From Psychroserpens ponticola (GTDB taxonomy: Bacteria > Bacteroidota > Bacteroidia > Flavobacteriales > Flavobacteriaceae): a stretch of DNA of 64,000 nucleotides. The notes under the pieces are model-generated. The model was given only the letters and a program-made list of their open reading frames with translations. It did no database searches and was not told where the DNA came from. Positions 24,518 through 33,345 of the stretch are shown one piece after another. The translations under genes and the position numbers were made by a program. The first letter of the stretch is position 1, and each line of letters opens with the position of its first letter. The stretch is taken from contig NZ_CP116221.1 in assembly GCF_023556315.2 (NCBI RefSeq), forward strand, positions 992,001 to 1,056,000. The letters are read 5' to 3'.

Positions 24518-24965
24518 TAGATACTGAAATTCCATTTTCAGCAAAATTTTTAAAATCTTGCATGTATTTTAAAGATTGTTTTTTAAATGCTCTTGGCATC
24601 AAAAACAGCATGACTCTCATTGAAAAACTAAGTGGTGTAAATTCATTTGTTGAAGTCCATTTAGTAAAGCCTTCTTCTGTTTCTTTAAAATGGTTTTTTT
24701 GAATATTATTCATTCCCTTAGTCTTGTAAGTCGCACAAAATTTGTTAGGGAAATCATTCTTAGTAATTGTTTCTATGATTTCCATGTCGCGTTTGTCGTA
24801 CTTATAATTGAGTTTTATTTTTGAGCCTAAGTCTCCTGGATTACCCGAAATGTGTTCGGTAGATTGCAGTCCTCTTTGCCAATGTTTTTTATTGTCGATG
24901 TTATTCATTTTTTTTACAAATGCATCAAGAGGAACTTTAACTATAATTTCTGTAGTATAAAGCAT
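24510..24965 (-). CDS. SRPBCC (START-like) family protein
   Basis: The protein has 151 residues. The pattern is that of a single helix-grip domain: an N-terminal strand and helix (TEIIVKVPLDAFVKKMNNID), a central beta sheet (GSKIKLNYKYDKRDMEIIET), a second sheet (GFTKWTSTNEFTPLSF) and a long C-terminal helix (RAFKKQSLKYMQDFKNFAE). Such proteins bind hydrophobic ligands or act as small enzymes or transcription partners. The gene overlaps the 78-residue gene downstream, so both are likely co-translated. Confidence 0.75.
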   Translation of the reverse strand: MLYTTEIIVKVPLDAFVKKMNNIDNKKHWQRGLQSTEHISGNPGDLGSKIKLNYKYDKRDMEIIETITKNDFPNKFCATYKTKGMNNIQKNHFKETEEGFTKWTSTNEFTPLSFSMRVMLFLMPRAFKKQSLKYMQDFKNFAENGISVSNA

Positions 24966-25072
24966 TACGAGGGATATATTTTATTGCTTTAAAGATACTT
25001 TCTTTTTTTAAAATAAAAGAGCGACTGAGAAGTTTCAATCACCATTTTAGATTACTGGTATGTTAAATCAGT

Positions 25073-25972
25073 TTAACGAATAACAATCTTCATTGTTTTG
25101 TTAAAATTTGAACCTTCAATATGCATAACATATAATTGATTTTTTGGTAAACCTAATGGCATTTTTAAAGTGTTTGAATCACTATATGCAGTTAAGGTTT
25201 TAATTTTTTTTCCAGTAATATCAACTACTGAAATATTTAAATCACCAATATAATTATTTATGAATAGTATATTATTAGCAACTTTAATATTGTTTTTAGT
25301 GTCAAATTGAGAAACACTTAGTGTATTACTGTATTCAAAGTTTGAAGTGAAAGTTAAGTCATTTCCAGCAACGTTTCCTCCAGCAATAGAAGAGCCAAAA
25401 GCTTCATCAGATGTATATCCATTTCCAGCATTAAGGTAGATGCCAATAAATTTAAAGCTATCAATAGACGTTAACCCTAATTCAGTCCAATCTACATCAA
25501 GCGTAAATGTCATATCGCTCGCTGCGGTTAAAGTTGAATTTAAAGATGTTTGATATACTAAACCATTATCTCCAATCATACCTGTCTCTGGGATTGACCA
25601 TAAACCACCAAAGTTAGTATCAATTGCCATGGCATAATCTGGTTCAAAACCTGCAGGAAAACTTAAAACAGAAGCATTGTCACCAGCACTAGAGATAGCT
25701 CTTCTTAAATCATCTCCTTGATCATTTACATCAGCGTCAATAGAGGTTCTACCTCCAGTTGATGTATCTAAATAAATCACTAGTGCATCATTAAATTCTC
25801 CAGATCCTCTAGTTACTTCAAGTGTTATTGTTGTTCCATCATCATTTATAGTTATTGATCCAGGACCAATCACACCTCCAAAACCAGTATTTCCGTTTCC
25901 ATTGTAGGTCGTTTGTGAAAAAGACAAAAATGCAGTTAGGCTAAATAAAATTAATAAGTAATTTTTCATCAT
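25073..25972 (-). CDS. T9SS type A sorting domain protein
   Basis: The protein has 299 residues. A signal peptide (MMKNYLLILFSLTAFLSFSQ) precedes a ~200-residue beta-rich domain starting TYNGNGNTGFGG and containing LVIYLDTSTGGRTSIDAD. The last ~75 residues (NNILFINNYIGDLNISVVD, then GKKIKTLTAYSD and MKIVIR) are a type A T9SS sorting signal. The protein is exported to the surface or medium. The function of the main domain is unknown. It stands alone, with its promoter in the 255-bp gap before the foldase operon. Confidence 0.85.
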   Translation of the reverse strand: MMKNYLLILFSLTAFLSFSQTTYNGNGNTGFGGVIGPGSITINDDGTTITLEVTRGSGEFNDALVIYLDTSTGGRTSIDADVNDQGDDLRRAISSAGDNASVLSFPAGFEPDYAMAIDTNFGGLWSIPETGMIGDNGLVYQTSLNSTLTAASDMTFTLDVDWTELGLTSIDSFKFIGIYLNAGNGYTSDEAFGSSIAGGNVAGNDLTFTSNFEYSNTLSVSQFDTKNNIKVANNILFINNYIGDLNISVVDITGKKIKTLTAYSDSNTLKMPLGLPKNQLYVMHIEGSNFNKTMKIVIR

Positions 25973-26147
25973 ATATATTATTTTGATTTAACCAAATCTA
26001 AGTATAAACTTGCTGATTTTGTAATTATTACAATTACTACATCGTTTTCGTGTTAATAACTTTGAGGAATAAAATATAGAATTCTTTTTAATAATGTATG
26101 ATTTACACGATAATTAAAAGAATATTTAACCGTTTAGTGAAAGCATC

Positions 26148-26177
26148 TTGCTAAATGTCTGAATTGTATTATTTTTG
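26148..26177 (+). promoter_or_regulatory. Promoter of the foldase operon
   Basis: TTG (26148-26150), a 19-bp spacer and TATTTTTG (26170-26177) match the Bacteroidota primary-sigma consensus (TTTG, 19-21 bp, TAnnTTTG). It lies 50 bp before the ATG at 26228. Confidence 0.6.
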
Positions 26178-26227
26178 CTGAAGTTTGATATAATCATATA
26201 ATATATTTAATTCATAATTATTACACT

Positions 26228-28168
26228 ATGAAACACTTTATTACTGCTATTTTCTTTTGTTTTTCAGTTACTGTTTTTGCACAAATTGATAAAAATGACA
26301 TCTTGTTTACTGTTGATGAAGAACCTGTTATGGCTTCAGAATTTGTTAGAGTTTACAATAAAAATTTAGATTTAGTGAAAGACGAATCACAAAAAGATGT
26401 AGATGCTTACCTAGAGCTTTTTATTAATTATCAGTTAAAAGTTAAAGAAGCTAGACGTTTAGAACTTGATAAAGATGCAAAATACATTAGAGAATTTACG
26501 AATTATAAATCACAGCTGACAAAGAATTTCTTATCGGATAGTAAAGTGACTGAAACTTTAGTGAAAGAAGCTTATGATAGATCTACAGAGGATATTAAAG
26601 CGTCTCATGTTCTTATTAGGATTGAAGAAACTAATACAGATACGACTCAAGTTTATAATAGATTATTAGAGTTAAGACAGCGTATAATGAAAGAAGGTTA
26701 TGATGTTGTTAAAAATGAAGTGCACAATGGAAAAACTGTGTTTGCTGAAGATTTAGGCTATTTCTCAGTGTTTAAAATGGTATATGCATTTGAAACAGCT
26801 GCTTATAATACAAAAATTGGAGAGGTCTCAATGCCATTTAGAACACGTTTTGGATTCCATATTGTAAATGTTACAGATAAACGTCCATCGTTAGGTGAAG
26901 TAACTGTTGCACACATTATGGTTGCAAATAACCAAAAAGATACTTTACTTGTTCCCGAAACACGTATCAATGAGATTTATAAAAAATTACAGCAAGGAGA
27001 AAAATTTGAATCTCTTGCTAAGCAATTCTCAGATGATAAGAGTTCTTCTAGTAAAGGCGGACAATTAGCTCCATTTACTGGTGGACAACTTGGCTCTCAG
27101 GAATTTGAAGATATGGCCTTCAGTTTAAAAGATAAAGGACAAGTGTCTGAACCATTTAAAACAGATTTTGGTTGGCATATTGTTAAATTAATTGGAAAAA
27201 GTAGCATTCAGCCTTATGAAAAAACTAAAGCAATTTTTGAAAATAAAGTGAAACGTGATTCTCGTTCTAAACTCATAAATACATCCTTAGCAAAACAATT
27301 AGACGAAAAGTATAAAGTTGTAGATAATAAAGATGCTTTATCGTATTTCGAAACTATAATTAATGATTCTTACTTTAAGCAAGCATGGATTGTGCCAGTA
27401 GATTTAGAGCAAGAAAAAATATTTTTGACCATTGGTACAAAAAAAATCACTTATGGTGACTTCGCGCAACATTTATTTAAAATCCAACGTACATATGCCA
27501 ATAAAAAAATGAGTACTAAGGCTCTTATTAATAGCATTTATAGTAAATACAAAGAAGATGAAGTGATTCTTTATAACAAAGAGAATTTAGAATTTGAGAA
27601 TGAAGACTTTGCTCATGTTTTAAAAGAATATAGAGATGGCTTGCTATTATTTGATCTTATGGAAAAGCAAGTTTGGAACGCAGCTTCTAAAGATACAGTT
27701 GGATTAAAAGCGTTTCATGCAAACAACAAAGATAATTATATGTGGGAAGATAGAGTAGAAGGTGTAATCTTATCTTCTGCTAATAAGAACATGATAGAAA
27801 AAGCAATTAAGTTATTAAATAAAGGAAAAACTATTGAAGCGATTGAAGCTGAACTTAATAAAGATGAAGCTCAAAATATAATTTCTACAAGTGATATTTT
27901 TGAGCTTGGTGATAAAGAATTACCAAAGGATTTTGAATTTAAAGAAGGAATTTCAAAAGTATATGAGCATAATGATGCTTATCATGTCATTATGGTTAAA
28001 ACAGTAATTTCTAAAAGCCATAAAACTTTAGATGCAGCTCGTGGTAAAATTGTTAGTGATTATCAAAATCAAATTGAAAACGATTGGATCAAATCACTTA
28101 ATGAACGCTATAACGTAAAAGTAGATCATAAAGTTCTAAAAAAGGTAAAATCCTTAATTCTAAACTAG
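26228..28168 (+). CDS. Periplasmic peptidylprolyl isomerase with two parvulin domains
   Basis: The protein has 646 residues. A signal peptide (MKHFITAIFFCFSVTVFAQ) is followed by an N-terminal helical chaperone segment. Two PpiC/rotamase domains follow: IKASHVLIRIEE to FGFHIVNVTDKRP, and VTVAHIMVANNQKD to FGWHIVKLIGK. A long C-terminal part contains a degenerate third repeat. It resembles SurA/PpiD-type foldases that assist outer-membrane protein assembly. It is the first gene of a three-gene cluster; the next gene starts directly after its stop codon. Confidence 0.9.
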   Translation: MKHFITAIFFCFSVTVFAQIDKNDILFTVDEEPVMASEFVRVYNKNLDLVKDESQKDVDAYLELFINYQLKVKEARRLELDKDAKYIREFTNYKSQLTKNFLSDSKVTETLVKEAYDRSTEDIKASHVLIRIEETNTDTTQVYNRLLELRQRIMKEGYDVVKNEVHNGKTVFAEDLGYFSVFKMVYAFETAAYNTKIGEVSMPFRTRFGFHIVNVTDKRPSLGEVTVAHIMVANNQKDTLLVPETRINEIYKKLQQGEKFESLAKQFSDDKSSSSKGGQLAPFTGGQLGSQEFEDMAFSLKDKGQVSEPFKTDFGWHIVKLIGKSSIQPYEKTKAIFENKVKRDSRSKLINTSLAKQLDEKYKVVDNKDALSYFETIINDSYFKQAWIVPVDLEQEKIFLTIGTKKITYGDFAQHLFKIQRTYANKKMSTKALINSIYSKYKEDEVILYNKENLEFENEDFAHVLKEYRDGLLLFDLMEKQVWNAASKDTVGLKAFHANNKDNYMWEDRVEGVILSSANKNMIEKAIKLLNKGKTIEAIEAELNKDEAQNIISTSDIFELGDKELPKDFEFKEGISKVYEHNDAYHVIMVKTVISKSHKTLDAARGKIVSDYQNQIENDWIKSLNERYNVKVDHKVLKKVKSLILN

Positions 28169-29023
28169 TTGTTGAAAAAATATAGCGTAATCATATTGTG
28201 TGTCATATCATTGTCTTCGTGTAGTTTTTTTAAAACAACTGATGATAAAATTCCTGTGGCAAAAGTTAACGATACTTATCTGTATCAAGATGATATTGAA
28301 GCCCTTGTTGCTGAAGGTATTTCTGAAGAAGATAGTACATTTGTTGTCAATGGATTTATCAATCGTTGGGCAACTCAATTGCTTCTTGTTGATGGTGCAG
28401 AACGTAATCTTTCAGAAGAAAAACAAGAGAATTTTCAAAAACTAGTCAATCAATACAAAAAAGACCTTTACACCAAAGCATATCTTGAAGCTTTAGTGAA
28501 AAAAAGTATCGATACAATAGTGAATGCTGATGAAGCACTACAGGTTTATGAAGCTAATAAAGAAACCTTTAAACTTAATGAAGAATTAGTAAGGTTTAGA
28601 TATATTACCATTCCTAATAATGCGATTAATGAAGACGAAATTAAAGAGCGGTTTAAAAGATATGATGTTGATGATAAAATTTACCTAGATTCTATTTCAG
28701 TTCAATTTAAATCCTACTCACTTAACGATTCCTTATGGATACAGACATCACAGATTGTAAACAAAATTTCTGCATTAAATTCGGAAAATAAAAAAGAACT
28801 GTTAAAAAAATCTAATTTTATACAACTCAAAGATTCATTAGACCTATATTTGGTGCAAATTAAAGATGTTTTATTTCAGAATGATTTAGCACCTTTAGAC
28901 TATGTAAAACCTACTATCGATCAGATAATTATCAATAAAAGAAAACTAGAGCTCATTAAAAAGCTTGAAACAGATATTACCAAAGATGCTATTAAAAATA
29001 AACAATTTGAAATTTATAAATAA
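28169..29023 (+). CDS. SurA-like lipoprotein without clear parvulin domain
   Basis: The protein has 284 residues. The only start giving a proper lipoprotein signal (MLKKYSVIILCVISLSSC, Cys18) is a TTG directly after the stop of the previous gene, so translation is probably coupled. The mature part begins KIPVAKVNDTYLYQDDIEAL, the typical N-terminal helical fold of SurA/PpiD proteins, but I see no complete rotamase domain. It probably acts as a chaperone rather than an isomerase, with its two neighbours, on outer-membrane protein or lipoprotein folding. Confidence 0.85.
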   Translation: MLKKYSVIILCVISLSSCSFFKTTDDKIPVAKVNDTYLYQDDIEALVAEGISEEDSTFVVNGFINRWATQLLLVDGAERNLSEEKQENFQKLVNQYKKDLYTKAYLEALVKKSIDTIVNADEALQVYEANKETFKLNEELVRFRYITIPNNAINEDEIKERFKRYDVDDKIYLDSISVQFKSYSLNDSLWIQTSQIVNKISALNSENKKELLKKSNFIQLKDSLDLYLVQIKDVLFQNDLAPLDYVKPTIDQIIINKRKLELIKKLETDITKDAIKNKQFEIYK

Positions 29024-30443
29024 CTCAAAACTAGTCGTTGCAATTGCCTTAGCTCTATGTACACAAATAGTTGTAGGACAAGAGATCATTGAAGACGAAG
29101 TTGCAAAATCTAAAACACATAAAGATACACTTAAAGCTAGTGATCGTGTGAAAGTCGATGGTGTGGCTGCTGTAATTGGAGATTTTGTAGTGCTAGATTC
29201 TGATATAGATAAAGAATTTATCCAACTTCAAGCCAGAGGTGTTTCTACAGCAGATATTACGCGTTGTCAATTATTTGGAAAACTGTTAGAAGATAAACTA
29301 TATGCACATCACGCCATTCAAGATAGTATTACAATAAATGAATTGGAAATTCGCTCAAGCATAGAGCAACAAATCAATGCATTTCTTGAAACTAAAGGTG
29401 GCACAATGGCAGAATTACTTGATTTCTATAATAAGGATAGTGAGCAAAGTTTACGAGATGAAATGTTTGAGATTAACAAAAATGCAAAGTTAGCATCAGA
29501 TATGCAACGTAAAATTGTTTCAGAAATTGAAGTAACTCCAGAAGAAGTGAGAGAATACTTTAATGATATTCCTGAAGATGAGCGTCCTACTTTTGGTACC
29601 GAATTAAAAGTGGCTCAAATTGTTATTATTCCTGAAATATCTGAAACTGAAAAACAAAAAGTTATTGATAAACTTAAAGAGTTTAAAGCAGATGTAATCG
29701 AAAATGGAGCAAGCTTCACAACTAAAGCCGTATTTTATTCTGATGATGTCGCATCTCGTAAAGATGGTGGTAAATATACCTTAAATAAAAAACGACCTCG
29801 TATGGTTAAAGAATTTAGAGATGTCGCTTTTGGGATGCAAGAAGGTGAAATTTCTGATCCTTTTGAAACTGATTTTGGATACCATATTGTAATGCTAGAA
29901 AAAATACGAGGACAAGAATATGATGTTAGACATATCTTACTTAGGCCTAGAGTTACTGAAGAAGCTAAAAACGAAGCAAAAGATAAAATCAATAAAATTA
30001 GAGAGCGTATCGTGGCTGGTGAACTAACATTTGCTGCTGCTGCTAAAGAGTTTAGTGATGAGAAGGAAACTAAAAATGATGGTGGACAATTAATCAATCC
30101 ATACACGCAAGATTTTAATTTTGAATTGACTAAAATGGATCCAGAATTATACGGACAAATTCAAGATTTAAAAGATAATGAAGTGAGTTTGGTTTTGCAA
30201 GATCAAGATAGAGTTAACGCTCTAAAATATAAATTACTAATTGTAACTGACCGAGTTGATGAGCATGAAGCCAATTTTGCAAAAGACTACTTGAAAATTA
30301 AAAACTTAACACTTCAAGATAAGCAAATTCAAGAAATAGCGAAATGGCAAGAAGAAAAAATTAATGATACTTACATTAAGGTTAATGGCGATTATAGAGA
30401 TTGTGAGTTTTCTAATAATTGGTTAAAAACAGAAAAACAATAA
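28986..30443 (+). CDS. SurA-like periplasmic peptidylprolyl isomerase
   Basis: The start is uncertain. ATGs at 28965 and 28986 both overlap the previous gene, and a TTG at 29007 would give the best signal peptide (MKFINNSKLVVAIALALC). The mature protein (~460 residues) has an N-terminal SurA-like domain (DRVKVDGVAAVIGDFVVLDS). Two PpiC domains follow: LKVAQIVIIPEISE to FGYHIVMLEKIRGQ, and YDVRHILLRPRVTE to the end of its repeat. It is the third foldase in the operon and probably the main SurA homologue, escorting outer-membrane proteins to the BAM complex. The MoxR gene follows after 3 bp. Confidence 0.88.
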   Translation: MLLKINNLKFINNSKLVVAIALALCTQIVVGQEIIEDEVAKSKTHKDTLKASDRVKVDGVAAVIGDFVVLDSDIDKEFIQLQARGVSTADITRCQLFGKLLEDKLYAHHAIQDSITINELEIRSSIEQQINAFLETKGGTMAELLDFYNKDSEQSLRDEMFEINKNAKLASDMQRKIVSEIEVTPEEVREYFNDIPEDERPTFGTELKVAQIVIIPEISETEKQKVIDKLKEFKADVIENGASFTTKAVFYSDDVASRKDGGKYTLNKKRPRMVKEFRDVAFGMQEGEISDPFETDFGYHIVMLEKIRGQEYDVRHILLRPRVTEEAKNEAKDKINKIRERIVAGELTFAAAAKEFSDEKETKNDGGQLINPYTQDFNFELTKMDPELYGQIQDLKDNEVSLVLQDQDRVNALKYKLLIVTDRVDEHEANFAKDYLKIKNLTLQDKQIQEIAKWQEEKINDTYIKVNGDYRDCEFSNNWLKTEKQ

Positions 30444-30446
30444 AGT

Positions 30447-31400
30447 ATGTCTGACGTTGCTGCAATAGAACAGTTTGTAAAAAAATATAATGCCTTAAAA
30501 ACCGAAGTTGCCAAAGTTATTGTTGGTCAGGATGAGGTCGTTAATCAAATACTAATTTCTATTTTTTCAGGAGGACACTCGTTGTTAATTGGTGTTCCTG
30601 GTTTAGCAAAAACCTTAATGGTTAATACTATTGCGCAAGCACTCGGCTTAAATTTTAAGCGTATTCAATTTACACCAGATTTAATGCCTAGTGATATTTT
30701 AGGTAGTGAAATCCTAGATGAAAGCAGACATTTTAAATTTATAAAAGGACCAATATTTGCTAATATTATTTTAGCAGATGAGATTAATAGAACACCACCA
30801 AAAACCCAAGCAGCTTTATTAGAAGCAATGCAAGAACGCGTGGTGACTGTTGCTGGTCATCAGTACAAACTGAATTTGCCTTACTTTGTTTTAGCTACAC
30901 AAAACCCAATTGAACAGGAAGGAACATACCCTTTACCTGAAGCTCAATTAGACCGTTTTATGTTCGCTATCAATTTAGAATACCCTTCTTTTGAAGAAGA
31001 AGTTCAAGTTGTAAAAGCTACAACGACAGATAAACAGGCTACAGTAAATTCACTGTTTACTGCTGAAGAAATTATTGGTTTTCAAAATGTTATTCGTCGT
31101 ATTCCTGTTGCAGATAATGTTATTGAATATGCCGTGAAAATGGTAAGTAAAACGAGACCAAAAGCAAATACGGCTTCAGAGATAGTAAGAGAGTTTGTAG
31201 ATTGGGGAGCTGGACCAAGAGCGTCTCAAAATCTTATTCTTGCAGCTAAAACACATGCCGCAATCAATGGTAAATTTTCACCAGATATTGAAAATGTTCA
31301 AGCGGTTGCTCAAGGAATTCTTCGTCATAGAATTATTAAAAACTACAAGGCAGAAGCTGAAGGAATTACTGATGAGCAAATCGTTAAGAGTTTGTTTTAA
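30447..31400 (+). CDS. MoxR family AAA+ ATPase
   Basis: The protein has 317 residues, the usual length. Walker A is GVPGLAKTLM, Walker B is ILADEINRTPPKTQAALLEAM, and sensor 1 lies in LATQNPIEQEGTYPLPEAQLDRF, a typical MoxR signature. MoxR ATPases work as chaperones, usually with von-Willebrand-factor-A proteins. None of those genes is next to it here, since the gene ends the foldase cluster. Its 3-bp distance from the SurA-like gene suggests co-transcription and a link to envelope protein assembly. Confidence 0.92.
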   Translation: MSDVAAIEQFVKKYNALKTEVAKVIVGQDEVVNQILISIFSGGHSLLIGVPGLAKTLMVNTIAQALGLNFKRIQFTPDLMPSDILGSEILDESRHFKFIKGPIFANIILADEINRTPPKTQAALLEAMQERVVTVAGHQYKLNLPYFVLATQNPIEQEGTYPLPEAQLDRFMFAINLEYPSFEEEVQVVKATTTDKQATVNSLFTAEEIIGFQNVIRRIPVADNVIEYAVKMVSKTRPKANTASEIVREFVDWGAGPRASQNLILAAKTHAAINGKFSPDIENVQAVAQGILRHRIIKNYKAEAEGITDEQIVKSLF

Positions 31401-31492
31401 GTTAAAAAAAACATCACTTTTTAATTTTTAATGGTATCTTAAATTCCTCTTAGTATTTTAAAACTGCATTAAAGTTGAATAATCAAAAAGGA

Positions 31493-32560
31493 ATGTTTCT
31501 GAATCTTAAACTAGACAAACTCTTTTGGGTGAGGCTTCTCGCGTTTCTCGCAATTTTAATTCCAATAGTAATGTCTCCTAGAATATGGTTTTCGGAGCGT
31601 TTATTTCCTTTGATTTCTCTTTTTGATGGTATTCCAATTCCTAGTTATTCGATTGATATTGTACTCTTGTCTCTATTTATAATCAGCTTTTTAAGCTTTG
31701 TTTTAAAACCCACTTGGGAATTCAGTATGCTTATAATTGGCATTTATATTTTTTGGATATTGCTTGACCAAAATAGAATTCAACCCTTTTATTTTGAAAT
31801 TATTTTTATGGTATTGGCATTGACGCAGTTCAGCAATAATCCTAAACGTGTTAAGCAATGTATTCTCTTAATTTTAGTTGGCACCTATTTCTGGAGCGGT
31901 ATGCATAAATGGAACGCGCTCTTTTTTGAAAAATGGGCTTTTGGTCTTAGTAAACGTATTCCGTTTGTTCCTGAATGGTTGCGATTAGCCTTTACTTATG
32001 CTGTTCCATTTTTAGAAGCATCGTTTGGAGCATTTTTAATTTTCCCAAAAACAAGAACAATTGGGATTTGGTCAATTGCGATAATGCACACTATTATTTT
32101 GACAACTTTTATTAAAGGAGGCTATGGCTATATTGTATTTCCAATGACATTCTTTAATGTATTTGTGTTGTTTTATTTGTTCTATAAATCAGCGTTTTCT
32201 CCTAAAGATTTGTTTAAGATTAATCATCCAAAAGTCATTGCCTTATTTCTCATTGCTATTGTATTTCCAGTATTAAATTTATTTGGGTTTTATGACCATA
32301 TTCTAGCGTTTAGTTATTTTTCTGGTAAACCGAAATACTGTAAGATTCATTTTAATAATCCGAATGATATTGAAGCCTTGCCAGAGCATATCAAATTAAA
32401 CGTAAAGAACGAATATCAAGATTATTATATCGATTTAAACGATTGGTCAGGAAGAACCATTGGTGTAATTGTTTATCCTGAAGAACGCGTGTATTTAAAA
32501 GTTAAAAACTATATTGACACCTATCTTGATACTCCAAATACGACTATAGAATATTATTAA
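31493..32560 (+). CDS. Multi-pass membrane protein, DoxX/HTTM-like pattern
   Basis: I prefer the ATG at 31493 (MFLNLKLDKLFWVRLLAF) to the TTG at 31475. The 355-residue product has about eight hydrophobic segments up to residue ~270 and a soluble C-terminal tail rich in Asn and Tyr. TYFWSGMHKWNALFFEKWAF followed by FLEASFGAFLIFPKTR resembles the HTTM/vitamin-K-carboxylase-like and DoxX-like membrane folds, but I cannot assign a family firmly. No partner is clear. It follows the MoxR gene with a 92-bp gap. Confidence 0.75.
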   Translation: MFLNLKLDKLFWVRLLAFLAILIPIVMSPRIWFSERLFPLISLFDGIPIPSYSIDIVLLSLFIISFLSFVLKPTWEFSMLIIGIYIFWILLDQNRIQPFYFEIIFMVLALTQFSNNPKRVKQCILLILVGTYFWSGMHKWNALFFEKWAFGLSKRIPFVPEWLRLAFTYAVPFLEASFGAFLIFPKTRTIGIWSIAIMHTIILTTFIKGGYGYIVFPMTFFNVFVLFYLFYKSAFSPKDLFKINHPKVIALFLIAIVFPVLNLFGFYDHILAFSYFSGKPKYCKIHFNNPNDIEALPEHIKLNVKNEYQDYYIDLNDWSGRTIGVIVYPEERVYLKVKNYIDTYLDTPNTTIEYY

Positions 32561-32590
32561 TTAATTTTATTTATAAATTGAATGTTATAA

Positions 32591-32709
32591 TCAGTTGGAG
32601 TGAATTTCATGATTGAATATGAGTGAAATTAGTATCGTGAACAAGCTGATTTGATGGATTAAAAGTACTCGATATGATTTTTCGTATCTCAAAATCACTC
32701 GAACTGACG
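32591..32709. repeat. Intergenic repeat, degenerate copy
   Basis: The segment lies between convergent genes and is related to 39914-40033. Both have an outer inverted pair (TCAGTTGGAGTGA at 32591 and TCACTCGAACTGACG at 32695-32709), and 23 bp at 32691-32713 are identical to 40015-40037. The inner hairpin has decayed in this copy. Confidence 0.65.
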
Positions 32710-32745
32710 TTTCGAATTTGTATTGTGAGAAATAAATGAAAATAA

Positions 32746-33345
32746 TTACTTTAATAACTGTTTGATATCAATTTTTAAACGTTCAACGTCTTCCAGAACT
32801 AAGACATTATAAAAACCTCTAATTTGTTGTTTTTGATCTACTAAAGCTGCAAAACTACTATGATAAAAATCTGAACCATCTTCATTAGGTTTGAAATTCG
32901 TCATATACATTTCTGCTTGTAATTTGGTTTTTTCTTCGGAAGCTCTTATAAATTGCCATTTATTATCTGGAATTGCTGTCGCTTCAGAATACCCTTTTAA
33001 AACAGGAATTGAATCATGCTTTGGGTCTATCGTATGAGAGATTAACAGAATGTTCTCATCTACTGAAAATGCTTCAGCAATTGAAATTAATTCGGTTCGC
33101 ATTGGTGGACAAATACTTGGGCAACGCGTGAAGAAGAAATTAGCAATACAAATTTTGTTTTGAATGTCTTCCGTAGAAAAAGAATCTCCTAATTGATTTG
33201 TAAATCCTTGGTAAGTCATGTTGTAGAAACGTTGGTTTCCTGTAGCATCAATTTTATAACTTAAAATGGGTAACTCTTTTGAAGACGTATTACAATTCAA
33301 AACAAGTAAAAATAATGAACACACTAATAGTTTAAAGTTTGTCAA
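32746..33345 (-). CDS. SCO1/SenC family copper-binding protein
   Basis: The protein has 199 residues. The signal peptide has a lipobox-like end (LFLLVLNCNTSSKEL). The thioredoxin-like fold carries the Cu ligands in FFFTRCPSICPPM (CxxxC) and the conserved His in DFYHSSFAAL. SHTIDPKHDS matches the family 'DPxxD' segment. SCO proteins deliver copper to the CuA site of cytochrome oxidase or other copper enzymes in the periplasm. The gene overlaps the end of the 33342-34484 gene by 4 bp, so both are translated together. A functional link through copper is likely. Confidence 0.92.
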   Translation of the reverse strand: MTNFKLLVCSLFLLVLNCNTSSKELPILSYKIDATGNQRFYNMTYQGFTNQLGDSFSTEDIQNKICIANFFFTRCPSICPPMRTELISIAEAFSVDENILLISHTIDPKHDSIPVLKGYSEATAIPDNKWQFIRASEEKTKLQAEMYMTNFKPNEDGSDFYHSSFAALVDQKQQIRGFYNVLVLEDVERLKIDIKQLLK

